This document shows positions 38,131-50,092 of a DNA stretch of 64,000 nucleotides, one piece after another. The notes beneath the pieces are model-generated. The model saw only the letters and a program-made list of their open reading frames with translations. It was not told the DNA's origin and made no database searches. A program made the translations under genes and the position numbers. Numbering within the stretch: the first letter of the stretch is position 1; every line of letters begins with the position of its first letter. This stretch comes from Lacticaseibacillus pantheris DSM 15945 = JCM 12539 = NBRC 106106 (lineage in GTDB: Bacteria > Bacillota > Bacilli > Lactobacillales > Lactobacillaceae): positions 62,001 through 126,000 of the forward strand of contig NZ_BBAI01000001.1 of assembly GCF_001311175.1 (NCBI RefSeq). The letters are read 5' to 3'.

Positions 38131-40773
38131 TTATTCGTCGCTATCGTCGGTATCATCACCGTTGATTGCATCGTCGTCCGTGTCCGCCTCGGCACGACGG
38201 ACCAGTTCGTCCACGTCGCTCGTGTCCTCGTCCGTTCCGTCCGCTACCGTAGTTTCCGCGGTGTCAGTGTTGTCAGCCGTGTCCGTTGCCATCTCGGCAC
38301 CGTCACCAGCAACTGGCGTGGTATCGGCACCTTCAGGATCATCCTCATCTGGTAATACCTTAGCCATCGATGCCACTTTGGTATCATCATCAACCCGAAT
38401 CAAACGGACACCCAACGTTGCCCGGCCAGTTTGCGAAACGCTGCCGGACTGGAAGCGAATCATAACCCCAGCGTTCGTCACCACCAGGATGTCCTCGGAA
38501 CCGTCCACCGTAGTGACACCTGCCAGCGGCCCGTTCTTCGTGGTGACGTTCGCGGTCTTGATCCCCTTACCGCCGCGACCCTTGACTGGGTATTCATCGA
38601 CGGGGGTCCGCTTACCGTACCCCTTTTCGGAGATAACAAAGACATCGCTACCGGCCCGCATGATGTCACTACCAACCACGTAGTCACCGTCGCGCAGACG
38701 GATACCGCGCACACCAGCCGCAGAGCGACCCATGCCACGTACAGCACCCTCGTTGAACGTGACGGAGTACCCGTTATGCGTCCCAATCAGGATGTTATCG
38801 TTACCTTCCGTCAGCATCACGTTGTTGAGCTGGTCGTCATCCTTGAGGTTAATCGCAATCAACCCGTTGCGCCGGATGTTACCAAATTCCGCTACGGCGG
38901 TGCGCTTGACGATCCCCTGCTTGGTGACAAAGAAGAGGTAGTGTTCACCCTCACGGTCACGTGGCACCGTAATGACCGCCTGAATCTTCTCGTCGGCATT
39001 GATCCCCAGCAAGTTAATGATTGGCAACCCTTTGGCCGTCCGTCCGTACTCAGGAATTTCGTACCCCTTCATGCGGTAAACCTTCCCAGCGTCCGTGAAG
39101 AACAGCAAAATGTCGTGCGTTGAGGTCGAAATCAGGTGTTCCATGAAGTCATCATCATGAACGCCCATCCCCTGAATACCACGACCACCACGGTTTTGGG
39201 TCTTAAACTCAGCGGCAGGCACGCGCTTCACGTACATTGTGGGTCAGCGCAATCACGACGTTTTCCTCTTCGATGAGTCTTCATCCTCGATGCTGGCAAT
39301 ATCGCCCACCTGGATTTCCGTCCGCCGCTTATCCCCGAACTTCTTCTGAATTTCCAGCAGTTCTTCGTAGATAATCTGGTGGATACGTTCTGGTTTGGCC
39401 AGAATATCCTTGTAATCAGCGATGTTAGCCAACACGTCGGCCAATTCCTTCTCGACTTTGTCCCGTTCCAAACCGGTTAACCGGACGAGACGCATATCGA
39501 GGATGGCCTGGCTTTGCTTATCGGATAAATCAAAACGACTGATTAATTGCTGCTTCGCGATGTCACCCGTCTGCGAACTACGGATGATTTTAATAATTTC
39601 GTCAATATGGTCAAGGGCAATCTTCAACCCCTGTAAAATGTGCTCGCGCGCTTCGGCCTTCTTCAAGTCAAAGGCGGTCCGCCGGCGGATAACCTGCTCT
39701 TGGTGCAGCAGGTAATATTCCAGGATGGACTTGAGCGACAGGGTCTTCGGTGCGTTATCAACGATGGCGACCATGTTGAAGGAAAAACCGACCTGCAAAG
39801 GTGTCATCTTGTACAAATTGTTCAGGATAACGCTAGCGCTCATGTCCCGACGCACATCGACCACGATGCGCATCCCTTCACGGTCAGACTCATCGTTAAC
39901 GTCAGTGATACCGTCAATCTTTTTATCCCGCGCCAGGTCAGCAATCCGTTCAACCAACTTAGCCTTGTTGACCATGTACGGAATTTCCGTGGCGACAATG
40001 CGTTCGCGGCCGGTCTTCGTGGTCTCAATTTCAACTTTGGCCCGCAAGGTAATCGTACCCTGACCAGTCTCGTAAGCCTTACGAATTCCCGACTTACCCA
40101 TGACAATCCCGCCAGTAGGGAAATCAGGTCCCGGCAAAACGGTCATGAGGTCCGCGGTGGTGGCGTCTGGGTTATCCATCAGCACGTGCAAAGCGGAGAT
40201 GACCTCCGCCAGGTTGTGAGGCGGAATGTTCGTCGTCATCCCGACGGCAATCCCCGTTGCCCCGTTCACCAGCAAGTTCGGGAAGCGAGCCGGCAATACA
40301 ACCGGTTCCTTCTCGGTCCCATCGTAGTTATCTTGCCAATCGATGGTGTCCTTGTTGATGTCCCGCAGCATTTCCATCGTAATTTTGCTCATCCGGGCTT
40401 CGGTGTAACGCATAGCGGCAGCCCCGTCACCGTCGACCGAGCCAAAGTTACCGTGGCCGTCGACCAGCATGTAACGGTAGGAAAAGTCCTGCGCCATGCG
40501 GACCATCCCCTCGTAAATGGAAGAATCACCGTGGGGGTGATACTTACCCATAACGTCACCGACAATACGCGCACTCTTCTTGTACGGTTTGTCCGGCGTC
40601 ACGCCTAATTCATTCATCCCATAAAGAATCCGCCGTTGCACGGGCTTCAACCCGTCACGAACGTCGGGCAGCGCCCGCGCCACGATGACGGACATCGCGT
40701 ATTCCAGGAATGACTTACGCATCGTTGGGACCAGTTTAACGGTCTCAATGCGGTGATCGCCTGAATTGTCCAT
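38131..40773 (-). CDS. gyrA: DNA gyrase subunit A (frameshifted)
   Basis: About 880 residues. GyrA forms the breakage-reunion part of gyrase. The catalytic tyrosine is in [11 protein letters not shown], and the quinolone region reads [17 protein letters not shown], which looks wild-type (Ser and Glu at the usual resistance positions). The C-terminal beta-pinwheel begins around DIEEE. The GyrA-box-like QRRGGKG counterpart reads [13 protein letters not shown]. Two indels near 39237 and 39283 split the gene. The C-terminus is extended by an unusually long acidic tail of about 55 residues rich in Asp, Thr and Glu. It is separated from gyrB by about 400 bases holding repeat R2. Confidence 0.95.
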
Positions 40774-40829
40774 TTGTTAATTTCCTCCAACCGGGTATTG
40801 ATGTTAGTTACGTGGAATTGGGTGGTGCG

Positions 40830-41171
40830 GAGTGCTGGGGAATGCAGCCCAACCCGGGCTTCATTGCCGTTGCCGCTACGTTAGCTGGTAAACGCTACTG
40901 CGCTCCCGCGTTACTCGTGCGTATGGAAACGAGCTGCGCAGTCCAGAAAGCGCCGCATAAGCAGTTGCGAACAGGAAGCCAAGTGCGGGCTTCCCGCTAT
41001 TACCGCTAAGTTAACTGGTAAATGCTACTACGCCGCGCTACTCGTGCGTATGGAAACGAGCTGCGCAGGCCAGAAGACGCCGCATAAGCAACTCTAACCA
41101 AAAGGCCAAAACCGGGCCTTTCGGTTAGAGCTACTTATGCTCTGTCTTCTAAACGGCCTGCTCCGCTCTCT
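40830..41171 (-). repeat. Structured repeat R2, copy b plus a partial tandem copy c
   Basis: Copy b (about 41030-41171) starts directly after the gyrB stop codon on the transcribed strand. It has stems GGCCAGAAGACGCCGCATAAGC with CTTATGCTCTGTCTTCTAAACGGCC, and CTCTAACC/AAAGGCC with GGGCCTTTCGGTTAGAG. Copy c (about 40860-41000) repeats GGAAACGAGCTGCGCAG..CCAGAAAGCGCCGCATAAGC and AAGTGCGGGC but is incomplete. Against copy a at 9410-9583 the stems differ by complementary pairs (AAAGC/GCTTT versus AAGAC/GTCTT; GTATAAG/CTTATAC versus GCATAAG/CTTATGC; CTAGCAC/GCGCTAG versus CTCTAAC/GTTAGAG). Confidence 0.82.
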
Positions 41172-43129
<1,958 letters not shown>

Positions 43130-43186
43130 TATGATTCCTCCCTAGTACGTTACATTGCTGCGCCTTAAATTAATTATGCCGCGTAT

Positions 43187-44311
43187 CTAATCGTTACCAG
43201 CGGCTTCGAGGGTGCCCGCTTGGACCCGTAAAACGTTGGGTGCCTGAATTATTTCCCGGGCAATACCGTCCAGACTCGTGGTCGTTAAAAATGTTTGGAC
43301 CTTATCCTGAATGGCTTTCAACAGGTGCGTTTGCCGTGAATCATCTAGTTCCGACAAGACATCATCCAGTAATAGCACCGGGTACTCACCAGTCTCCTGC
43401 TTCATTAGGTCAATTTCAGCTAATTTAACCGCCAAAGCTGCGGTACGCTGCTGCCCCTGACTACCATAAACCGCTACGTTCCGATCATTGACGATAAACT
43501 CAATATCGTCGCGGTGCGGTCCCACCAGCGTGGTGCCCTGATCGAGTTCTCGGGACCGCGCTTGCTGGTACTGCGCCAGTAGATCCTTGGTGGTGGCTTC
43601 TTCGCTCTGTAACGCTTGATCGTCAATCTGCGTCTCGTACCGCAGCTGTAACTCCTCCCCACCACGCGTAATGTCGTGGTGGATAACGCCAGCAAACTGA
43701 CCCATGTTAGCTAGTAGTTCGGCGCGAGCCACGGCCACCGCCGCACCGAACTGCGCTAGTTGTTCGGTCAACACGTCCAGGTAGACGGTATCCCGCGCCT
43801 GTCCGTACTTCAGTTGCTTGAGGTACGCGTTACGCTGTTTCAGCGTCACTTTGTACTGGGCGAGGTTGTATAGGTACTTCGCGCTCATCTGCCCAAACTC
43901 CATATCGATAAACCGACGCCGGAGCGCGGGGCTACCTTTGACCAGGTTCAGGTCTTCAGGAGCAAAGAGGATGACGTTGAGTTTACCCAAGTACTGCGAC
44001 AACCGGGGAGCGTCGCGGCCGTTAATACGCGCACGCTTCCCCTGCTTACTGACAACCAGGCCGAGCTTAACCGGTCCGGTTGACCGGACAACGGTGCCGT
44101 CGACGCGGGCAAATTCACTGCCAAAACGGATGAGGTCCCGGTCGTTGTTGGTCCGGTGACTCCGCGCGAGTGCCAGGGCGTACACGCTCTCCAGCAAATT
44201 GGTTTTACCCTGGGCGTTGGCCCCAATCAGGACGTTGATTTGCGGCGAAAAGTCCGTGTCGACTGACTGGTAATTGCGATAATCACGCAGGGTGAGGTGT
44301 TGCAAGTACAT
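43187..44311 (-). CDS. recF: DNA replication and repair protein RecF
   Basis: An intact 374-residue RecF. It has Walker A GANAQGKTNLLE (about 32-43), the signature region GSQGQQRTAALAVKLAE and Walker B VLLLDDVLSELD. RecF helps load RecA at gaps with RecO and RecR. It starts 2 bases after the yaaA stop and is translationally coupled to it. Confidence 0.96.
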   Translation of the reverse strand: MYLQHLTLRDYRNYQSVDTDFSPQINVLIGANAQGKTNLLESVYALALARSHRTNNDRDLIRFGSEFARVDGTVVRSTGPVKLGLVVSKQGKRARINGRDAPRLSQYLGKLNVILFAPEDLNLVKGSPALRRRFIDMEFGQMSAKYLYNLAQYKVTLKQRNAYLKQLKYGQARDTVYLDVLTEQLAQFGAAVAVARAELLANMGQFAGVIHHDITRGGEELQLRYETQIDDQALQSEEATTKDLLAQYQQARSRELDQGTTLVGPHRDDIEFIVNDRNVAVYGSQGQQRTAALAVKLAEIDLMKQETGEYPVLLLDDVLSELDDSRQTHLLKAIQDKVQTFLTTTSLDGIAREIIQAPNVLRVQAGTLEAAGND

Positions 44312-44313
44312 CT

Positions 44314-44529
44314 TTAGGCTTGTGCAATGGTGAAAATGGCGCCATCAGGCAAAGTTACGGTGTCGCCAGGGGTTAATTTACGGCCACGACGACTCTCGTC
44401 CTCACCGTTAACCTGAACGGTGTTTTCAGCTAAGAACCACTTGGCCGCGCCGCCAGTACTAATAATTCCCGCCTCTTTGAGCATTTGCCCCAAGGTAACG
44501 TACGGCGTATTGATTGTAATTGTCTGCAT
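44314..44529 (-). CDS. yaaA: S4-domain RNA-binding protein YaaA
   Basis: 71 residues with a single S4 RNA-binding domain (LKEAGIISTGGAAKWFLAENTVQVNGEDESRRGRKLTPGDTV). The position between dnaN and recF is the standard Firmicutes order. A strong AAGGGAGTGAAAATGA ribosome site lies upstream. Confidence 0.94.
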   Translation of the reverse strand: MQTITINTPYVTLGQMLKEAGIISTGGAAKWFLAENTVQVNGEDESRRGRKLTPGDTVTLPDGAIFTIAQA

Positions 44530-44600
44530 TCATTTTCACTCCCTTAAGCACGGGCCATTAGCGCCCTTAGTTGCCGCAATCGTGTTTTTCTTACTTATAT

Positions 44601-44629
44601 AGTATATCGTTTTTCATTACGGTATACAA
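44601..44629 (-). promoter_or_regulatory. Promoter of yaaA-recF-gyrB
   Basis: On the minus strand TTGTAT (44629-44624) and TATACT (44606-44601) are separated by 17 bases, about 75 bases before the yaaA start. Confidence 0.65.
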
Positions 44630-44898
44630 CTTAAACCGGGCATATAACGGCCGCTATCGCGCATTAACTTTGTATGGTATACGGTATCGACAGCCCCCTA
44701 AAACGCCTGAGAACGAATTTTAGGGCGATTTGCGTTTGCCAGCGTATTTTTCAGGGTGTCACGCCAGTACCGGCTATTTACTGGAACCCACGTTATTTTC
44801 ACTACTAATTTTCACGAGTAACCGAGTACCCCCCATTCGTATTTTTCCGACCAAACGGACGGGCACGGGGACGGGCTATTATCCCCTTTGCCCCAATC

Positions 44899-44937
44899 AA
44901 AAACGCGACGATCAACACTAAAAGTGCGACCGTCGCG
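44899..44937 (-). terminator. Terminator of dnaA-dnaN
   Basis: On the minus strand CGCGACG pairs with CGTCGCG and is followed by five T, 27 bases after the dnaN stop. Confidence 0.85.
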
Positions 44938-44963
44938 TGTGATAATTAAGCTGATAAATTGTT

Positions 44964-46109
44964 TTAGAAGGTCCGGACCGGCGTAATCAGTTGTACATAG
45001 TGATCATGATCTTCGCTCGGCACCAACGTGAACGGTCGGAGTGGCGCGGTAAACGCAACCTCAATGGTACTTTGACCCACACCCTGGAGGGCAACCTTCA
45101 TGTAGTCAGGGTTAAAGGAAATTTCGATATCCTCCCCCTGCAGGTTGGTGAACGATAGCTGTTCCTCCACGTTACCAACTTCAGGTGAGTTACCAAACAG
45201 TGTGGCCGTCTGGTCAGCAACACTGAGGGCTAGCCGCACGACGTTGTTGCGACTTTCGTGTGACAACAGGCTGGCCCGGTTGATGGCTGACAAAAGTGCC
45301 GGTGCATCAAACTCAACCGTGGTGTTGGCACTCGTTGGGATGAGTCGGGACGTGTCCGGATAGTTGCCGTCCAGCAGCCGGGAGAAGAAGGCCGTGTGGT
45401 CAAAGCTGAAGAGCACCTGATTTTCGGCGATCCGTAGTTCCACGGTCTTCACGTCGTCGGCTAACATCCGCCCCAGTTCATTCAAGCTCCGGCCGGGAAT
45501 GACGAAGTCCGCATCACTCACTTCCCCGTCCAACTCAATTTTACGTTGAGCTAGACGGTGCGAATCGGTCGCAACCGCGAGTAGCTGGTTGTTGCTGATG
45601 GTCACGTGCACCCCGGTCAGAATCGGCCGGCTTTCCTGCGTGGATACGGCAATGACCGTTTGGGCAATCACTTGGTGCAGAATGTCTGCTGGCAGGTTCA
45701 ATGATTGTGCCGCTGTAATCGTTGGTAGTTGTGGGTAGGTCGCTGCTTCCAAACCGTTAATGGTAAATTCGCTGGCACCACTAGTGATGGTTGTTTGCAG
45801 TGAATCCCCACTCTGACTGACCGTCATGGTGCTTTCCGGCAAGCGCTTGATGATTTCGCCAAAGAATTTAGCTGGCAAGATGATGGCTCCTGGTTCAGTA
45901 ACGGCCAGTTCGTTGTCCTCATCATCGGCGCTGATGGTTGATTCAATGGAAATATCGGCGTCAGAACCGGTGAGAATTAACGCGTTACTTTCAGCGACTA
46001 ACTTGAGACCCGTCAAAACGGGAATGGTTGTTTTGGTACTAATAGCGCGACTAACGTCATTAAACGTTCGGATGAAGCTGTTGCGGTTGATGGTGAATTT
46101 CATGTTCAA
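44964..46109 (-). CDS. dnaN: DNA polymerase III beta subunit (sliding clamp)
   Basis: An intact 381-residue clamp subunit (MNMKFTINRNSFIRTFNDVSRAIS; three clamp domains; end HYVQLITPVRTF, matching the conserved ...LI.P.RT tail). It forms the ring that tethers polymerase to DNA. The ATG at 46109 has TAGGGAGGATTGA upstream; a second Met at residue 3 (46103) is an alternative start. It is co-directional with dnaA. Confidence 0.97.
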   Translation of the reverse strand: MNMKFTINRNSFIRTFNDVSRAISTKTTIPVLTGLKLVAESNALILTGSDADISIESTISADDEDNELAVTEPGAIILPAKFFGEIIKRLPESTMTVSQSGDSLQTTITSGASEFTINGLEAATYPQLPTITAAQSLNLPADILHQVIAQTVIAVSTQESRPILTGVHVTISNNQLLAVATDSHRLAQRKIELDGEVSDADFVIPGRSLNELGRMLADDVKTVELRIAENQVLFSFDHTAFFSRLLDGNYPDTSRLIPTSANTTVEFDAPALLSAINRASLLSHESRNNVVRLALSVADQTATLFGNSPEVGNVEEQLSFTNLQGEDIEISFNPDYMKVALQGVGQSTIEVAFTAPLRPFTLVPSEDHDHYVQLITPVRTF

Positions 46110-46297
46110 TCCTCCCTAGTGCCCGGGTAGCGTGCAGCGTATATATATATATTATTAAGTAAAAAAAGTAGTAAAAGCAGTAGGTGCTGTGAATGCTGTG
46201 CAAATGGACGGTGGTGCTAATATTGCCGGCAATTTGCTTGTGTATACACATGTGGATAACTTCGGCCTAAACTCGCTCCTTGTCCACAGCCTTGTGG
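46110..46297. other. dnaA-dnaN intergenic part of a bipartite origin
   Basis: DnaA boxes TGTGGATAA (46251-46259) and TTGTCCACA (46280-46288) lie next to an AT-rich stretch (about 46139-46180, with five TA repeats and A-rich tracts) that could be the unwinding element. In B. subtilis the unwinding site is likewise between dnaA and dnaN. Confidence 0.65.
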
Positions 46298-47639
46298 TTA
46301 ACCACGATTTTTCAGCTGGTTGCGAATATCAGCTACCTCGTTCTTGAGGTCCTTATCCGTCTTCAGCATGGTCTCAATTTTTTTCGTACGCGTGAATCAC
46401 GGTTGTGTGGTCCTTACCGCCAAATTCCTTGCCGATTTTAGGTAACGAACTGTCGGTCATTTCACGCGCGAGGTACATGGCAATTTGACGGGGCATCACA
46501 ATCTGTTTAACGCGCTTACGGCCGAGTAGGTCGGATACCTCCACCTGGTAGTAGCGCGCAACGGAATCCTGAATTTGCCGGATCGACAGGCCGTTGTCCT
46601 TCTTCGCGACGGTCAGACTCTTTAACGCGTCGGCGGCTAAACTGCTAGTGATGGCCGCATGTTTAAGGGCCGCAAAGGCTTTAACGCGTAGCAACGCACC
46701 CTCCAGCTCACGGACGTTGCTATCAACCTGACCAGCGATGTACGTGAGTGCGTCATCCGGAGCGGAAATATTTTCGTTGTCGGCTTTGCTACGGAGAATG
46801 GCAATCCTGGTTTCGAGGTCAGGCGGGTTAATGTCGACCGATAGCCCCCACTTAAAGCGCGAACTGAGCCGCTCTTCCAGTGTGGGAATTTCGTTGGGGA
46901 GCCGGTCGCTCGTCAGGACGATTTGCTTCTTCTTATCAAAGAGGGCGTTGAACGTGTGGAAGAACTCTTCCTGCGTTCCGACCTTGGCGTCGAAGAATTG
47001 CACGTCATCGACCATTAATAGGTCAACGTTGCGGTACTCGTTGCGGAAGCGTTCGCCGTCATTATTACGAATGGAGTTGATGAAGTCATTGGTGAAATCT
47101 TCACTAGTGACGTACTTAATAAGGATGTCCGGGTTGGTCGCCAGCATCTGGTGACCGATAGCCTGCATCAAGTGGGTTTTACCTAAACCCACGCCCCCGT
47201 AGAGAAACAGTGGGTTATACAGGGTTCCTGGATCTTCCGACACGGCCAGTGCAGCGGCATGGGCCATCTGGTTGCCCTTACCAATAATGAAGTTTTCAAA
47301 GGTGTAGCGGCTATTCAAACGGTCGTCACCACGCGGGATTTCTGCACGAACCGCGGCCTCGCTGGCGCTAACGACTGGGTCCTGGTCCTGATCGGAGCGG
47401 ATGGAGATGTGCGGATTAATTTCGATACCGTTATAAGCGTACGCAAACTCAATCACCTTAGTGACCAGGTTTTTGTCCCAGTACTCCTTGTGTAGCGAGT
47501 CGTTAACCTGAACTTCAAAAACGTTGTTCTCAAGGCTACGTGGAGTGGCCTGTTCAATCCACGTTGTGTAGCTCATGGGTGTCATCGTTTTATGGAATTG
47601 TTCTTCAATATAAGACCATAATTCATCCAGTGCGGCCAC
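46298..47639 (-). CDS. dnaA: Chromosomal replication initiator DnaA (A-run indel near the end)
   Basis: About 446 residues from GTG 47639 (AGGGGGAGCTGCC upstream). Domain I starts [16 protein letters not shown]. The AAA+ domain has Walker [16 protein letters not shown], Walker [11 protein letters not shown] and [14 protein letters not shown]. Domain IV has the DnaA-box-reading [18 protein letters not shown]. The frame breaks in the seven-base T run near 46378-46384; corrected, it continues [27 protein letters not shown] to TAA at 46298. DnaA probably represses its own gene through the upstream boxes. Confidence 0.97.
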
Positions 47640-47799
47640 GGCAGCTCCCCCTCTTCATGTATTTATATGCTGATTACGGCATACTATGTGTAATTGCCCG
47701 TATATCGGGACTGTATCGCCGTAAAAAAACGGCAGTGGGTCAATGGAACACGACGCCGGTCGGATATTGGTGCTGACTGGTATATTTTAGCAGTTTCGT

Positions 47800-48180
47800 A
47801 AGGAGTTTTCCACAGGTAGCAGATGAGAAGCACAAAAATAAATCGTCCACACAATCCACCGGCACGAGCAAGCACATATGCACCAAGCTGTGGATAATCA
47901 TCTCTGTTTCTTGGGGATAACTGGATAACTCATCGGAGACAGCAGCTTATTCACCAGGGGCCTGTGGAAAACCAAGGCTGGTAAATCAGCGCTTGCGGGG
48001 TTAATCCACAGGCAATGCCGGAACGGTGGATAATCTTTAAACACCCTGTGCATTCCCGGGGCAATTGTTGACAAATGTGGTATAAGTTGATCAACAGGAA
48101 CAACGACTTTGAATTATCCACAGCCAATGCACGCGCCGGTTGGTGGACAAAGCAATTCCGTAAACCTGTTGATAAGTTGC
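47800..48180. other. Replication origin oriC (upstream of dnaA)
   Basis: DnaA-box-like 9-mers in both orientations: TTTTCCACA (47806), TGTGGATAA (47889), TGTGGAAAA (47963), TAATCCACA (48002), GGTGGATAA (48025), TTATCCACA (48114) and TGTTGATAA (48168). They lie between the divergent dnaA and rpmH genes, where strand preference of genes switches. Confidence 0.85.
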
Positions 48181-48287
48181 ACGTGCTTGAGTCGTTTGGT
48201 ACTGGTTGGACCCGGTTGCTTGGGGATATTTACAGAAACCCGTGCTGGTCTATTAACAAGTCAGTGGTAGTTTTCAAGTCAAAATAC

Positions 48288-48316
48288 TTGACGGCACCAT
48301 GACGGACACGTATAAT
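48288..48316 (+). promoter_or_regulatory. rpmH promoter
   Basis: TTGACG (48288-48293) and TATAAT (48311-48316) have ideal 17-base spacing, about 60 bases before the rpmH start. Confidence 0.85.
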
Positions 48317-48379
48317 ACTATCTTGTTTGAGTTTGTAATTTGCACTGAACATAAAAAGTTCACGCGAGGAGGTGCCCTG

Positions 48380-48520
48380 ATGACTACTAAACGTACATTC
48401 CAGCCAAAGAAGCGTCACCGTGCACGCGTTCACGGCTTCATGAAGCGTATGAGTACTAAGAACGGCCGCCATGTTTTGGCGCGTCGCCGTGCTAAGGGTC
48501 GCAAGAAGTTAACGGCTTAA
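48380..48520 (+). CDS. rpmH: 50S ribosomal protein L34
   Basis: A 46-residue basic protein, [19 protein letters not shown] to KGRKKLTA, intact. The ATG at 48380 follows GCGAGGAGGTGCCCTG. It has its own strong promoter and a terminator before rnpA. Confidence 0.97.
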   Translation: MTTKRTFQPKKRHRARVHGFMKRMSTKNGRHVLARRRAKGRKKLTA

Positions 48521-48555
48521 GGCTTTCGTTGGGGCATTTGCTCCGCAGAATAGTA

Positions 48556-48600
48556 CTGATAATAGGGACCGGGGACGTAAGTGTCCTGGCCCCTATTTTT
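48556..48600 (+). terminator. Terminator or attenuator between rpmH and rnpA
   Basis: A GGGACCGGGGAC...GTCCTGGCCCC stem followed by T-rich ATTTTTAT. Partial readthrough would reduce rnpA relative to rpmH. Confidence 0.8.
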
Positions 48601-48736
48601 ATATGGTATGCGGAGTTGGTTGAGCAGGGCACTGCGCTTTAAAAAAAAGTCGGTCAACTTGCGGTAAGCATTGTTGGAAGCTAGCTGTGACTGGTATACT
48701 GTTGGCAGGTTGATTGGCTACAGGAGGTATGGACCT

Positions 48737-49120
48737 ATGGGTGTACGCAAGTCGTACCGCATCAAAAAGGAAGACGAATTTCAGGATGTGTTTGACCATG
48801 GTCAGTCCGTGGCCAACCGCAACTTTGTCATTTATCATATCGAACGCCTGATGCCAAGCATTACCGTGGGTATCTCGGTTGGTAAGAAGGTAGGACATCG
48901 GGCCGTCCTGCGTAACCAAATTAAACGGTACGTCCGCCAAACCTTGCTGGAGCTGAAGGGGCAGTTGCCCGATCAGGTCGACTTCCTGATTATTGCGCGC
49001 AAGGGTGCGGCCCACCTCGACATGGCGGGCACTAAACGTAATTTGATTCACGCCTTTGTATTAGCAGGTATGTTGCCCCAAACGGCGTTAGACACACCGG
49101 CACATAGCACCACCAAATAA
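48737..49120 (+). CDS. rnpA: Ribonuclease P protein component
   Basis: 127 residues from the ATG at 48737 (ACAGGAGGTATGGACC upstream), starting [15 protein letters not shown]. The RNR-type basic motif is [14 protein letters not shown], followed by [15 protein letters not shown]. It assists RNase P RNA in 5' tRNA maturation. Confidence 0.96.
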   Translation: MGVRKSYRIKKEDEFQDVFDHGQSVANRNFVIYHIERLMPSITVGISVGKKVGHRAVLRNQIKRYVRQTLLELKGQLPDQVDFLIIARKGAAHLDMAGTKRNLIHAFVLAGMLPQTALDTPAHSTTK

Positions 49121-49154
49121 TTTCAATACTTATATTATAGTGGGGGAAATTCAC

Positions 49155-49984
49155 GTGAGAAAACAGACAAAACGCATCATCGCCGTAGTGGCCATGCTCG
49201 GCTTGGTGTTAGTTCTGGCGGGCTGTTCAACTAGCCCGGTAACGAGTCATAGTACCGGTTTTTGGGATCGGTACGTCATCTACAACGCGGCCCAGTTCAT
49301 TCTGTGGCTGGCCAAGCTGTTCGGTGGCAACAGTGGTGTCGGGATTATCGCCTTTACGTTGATTATTCGTATTCTGATTTTCCCACTGTCCTACATTTCA
49401 ACGAAGAACATGACCAAGCAGAGCGAAATTGCGCCACAAATGAAGGCCCTGCAGAAAAAGTACAGCTCGAAGGATCCTGAGACCCAGGAAAAACTCCGTG
49501 ATGAAACCCAGAAGCTGTATGCGGAGGCCGGCGTGAACCCCGTGATGGGTTGTCTACCAATGCTGGTCCAAATGCCGTTCCTTTTTGCTTTGTACCAGGC
49601 AATCTTCCGGACTCAGGCCCTCAAAGTGGGGAGCTTCCTCTGGATGTCACTCGGGAGCCCCGACCCGTTGTACATCATGGCCATTCTGGCAGCCGTCTTT
49701 ACCGGTCTAACCAGTTGGGTATCCATGATGGCACAACCAGTGCGGACGGGTATGAACTGGGCAATGGTGGCCGTGATGCCAATCTTTATCTTCATCATGC
49801 GCTCAGCCTGCCTAGTGCCGTGTCCATCTACTGGGTGGTCACCAACGCGTTCTCGCTGGTACAAACGTTTATCATTCAGAATCCATTCAAGTTGGCCCGT
49901 GAACGTGAAGCAAAGGCCAATGCGGAAAAGGAACGTCAGCGGGCGTTGCGCAAGGCACGCAAACGCGCCCTGGGTCACAAGTAG
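49155..49984 (+). CDS. yidC: Membrane protein insertase YidC/OxaA (frameshifted)
   Basis: About 276 residues. The GTG at 49155 follows GTGGGGGAAATTCAC. A lipoprotein signal LVLAGC makes Cys the N-terminus, as in Gram-positive YidC1/SpoIIIJ. The core has SYISTKNMTKQSEIAPQMKALQKKY and NPVMGCLPMLVQMPFLFALYQAIF. The frame breaks near 49795-49800 and continues LSLPSAVSIYWVVTNAFSLVQTFII to a basic tail ending RKRALGHK. It inserts membrane proteins, partly with the Sec translocon. Confidence 0.95.
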
Positions 49985-50092
49985 CGCCACGTAAATTTTG
50001 AAGTTATTGGTCGGGGCCGGGGCGAATGTTGTCACCGGCCCCGTTGGTATTAGATTAGTTGTGTTGGTTAACGTTACTTTTGGGAGGACATT

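Larger units (their letters stand above)
44530..44963. other. 434-base intergenic region between dnaN and yaaA
   Basis: It holds the terminator of dnaA-dnaN (44899-44937) and the promoter of yaaA-recF-gyrB (44601-44629). Between them, 44640-44890, nothing coding is supported. A TTTAGGG...CCCTAAA pairing (around 44695-44726) may form a hairpin. Confidence 0.6.

Noticed and set aside
38431-39123. 230-residue open frame antisense to the gyrA C-terminal part
   Set aside because: Antisense shadow, His/Val/Asn-rich composition typical of reverse reading of coding DNA.
39640-40608. 322-residue open frame antisense to gyrA
   Set aside because: A shadow of a strongly conserved essential gene; no independent support.
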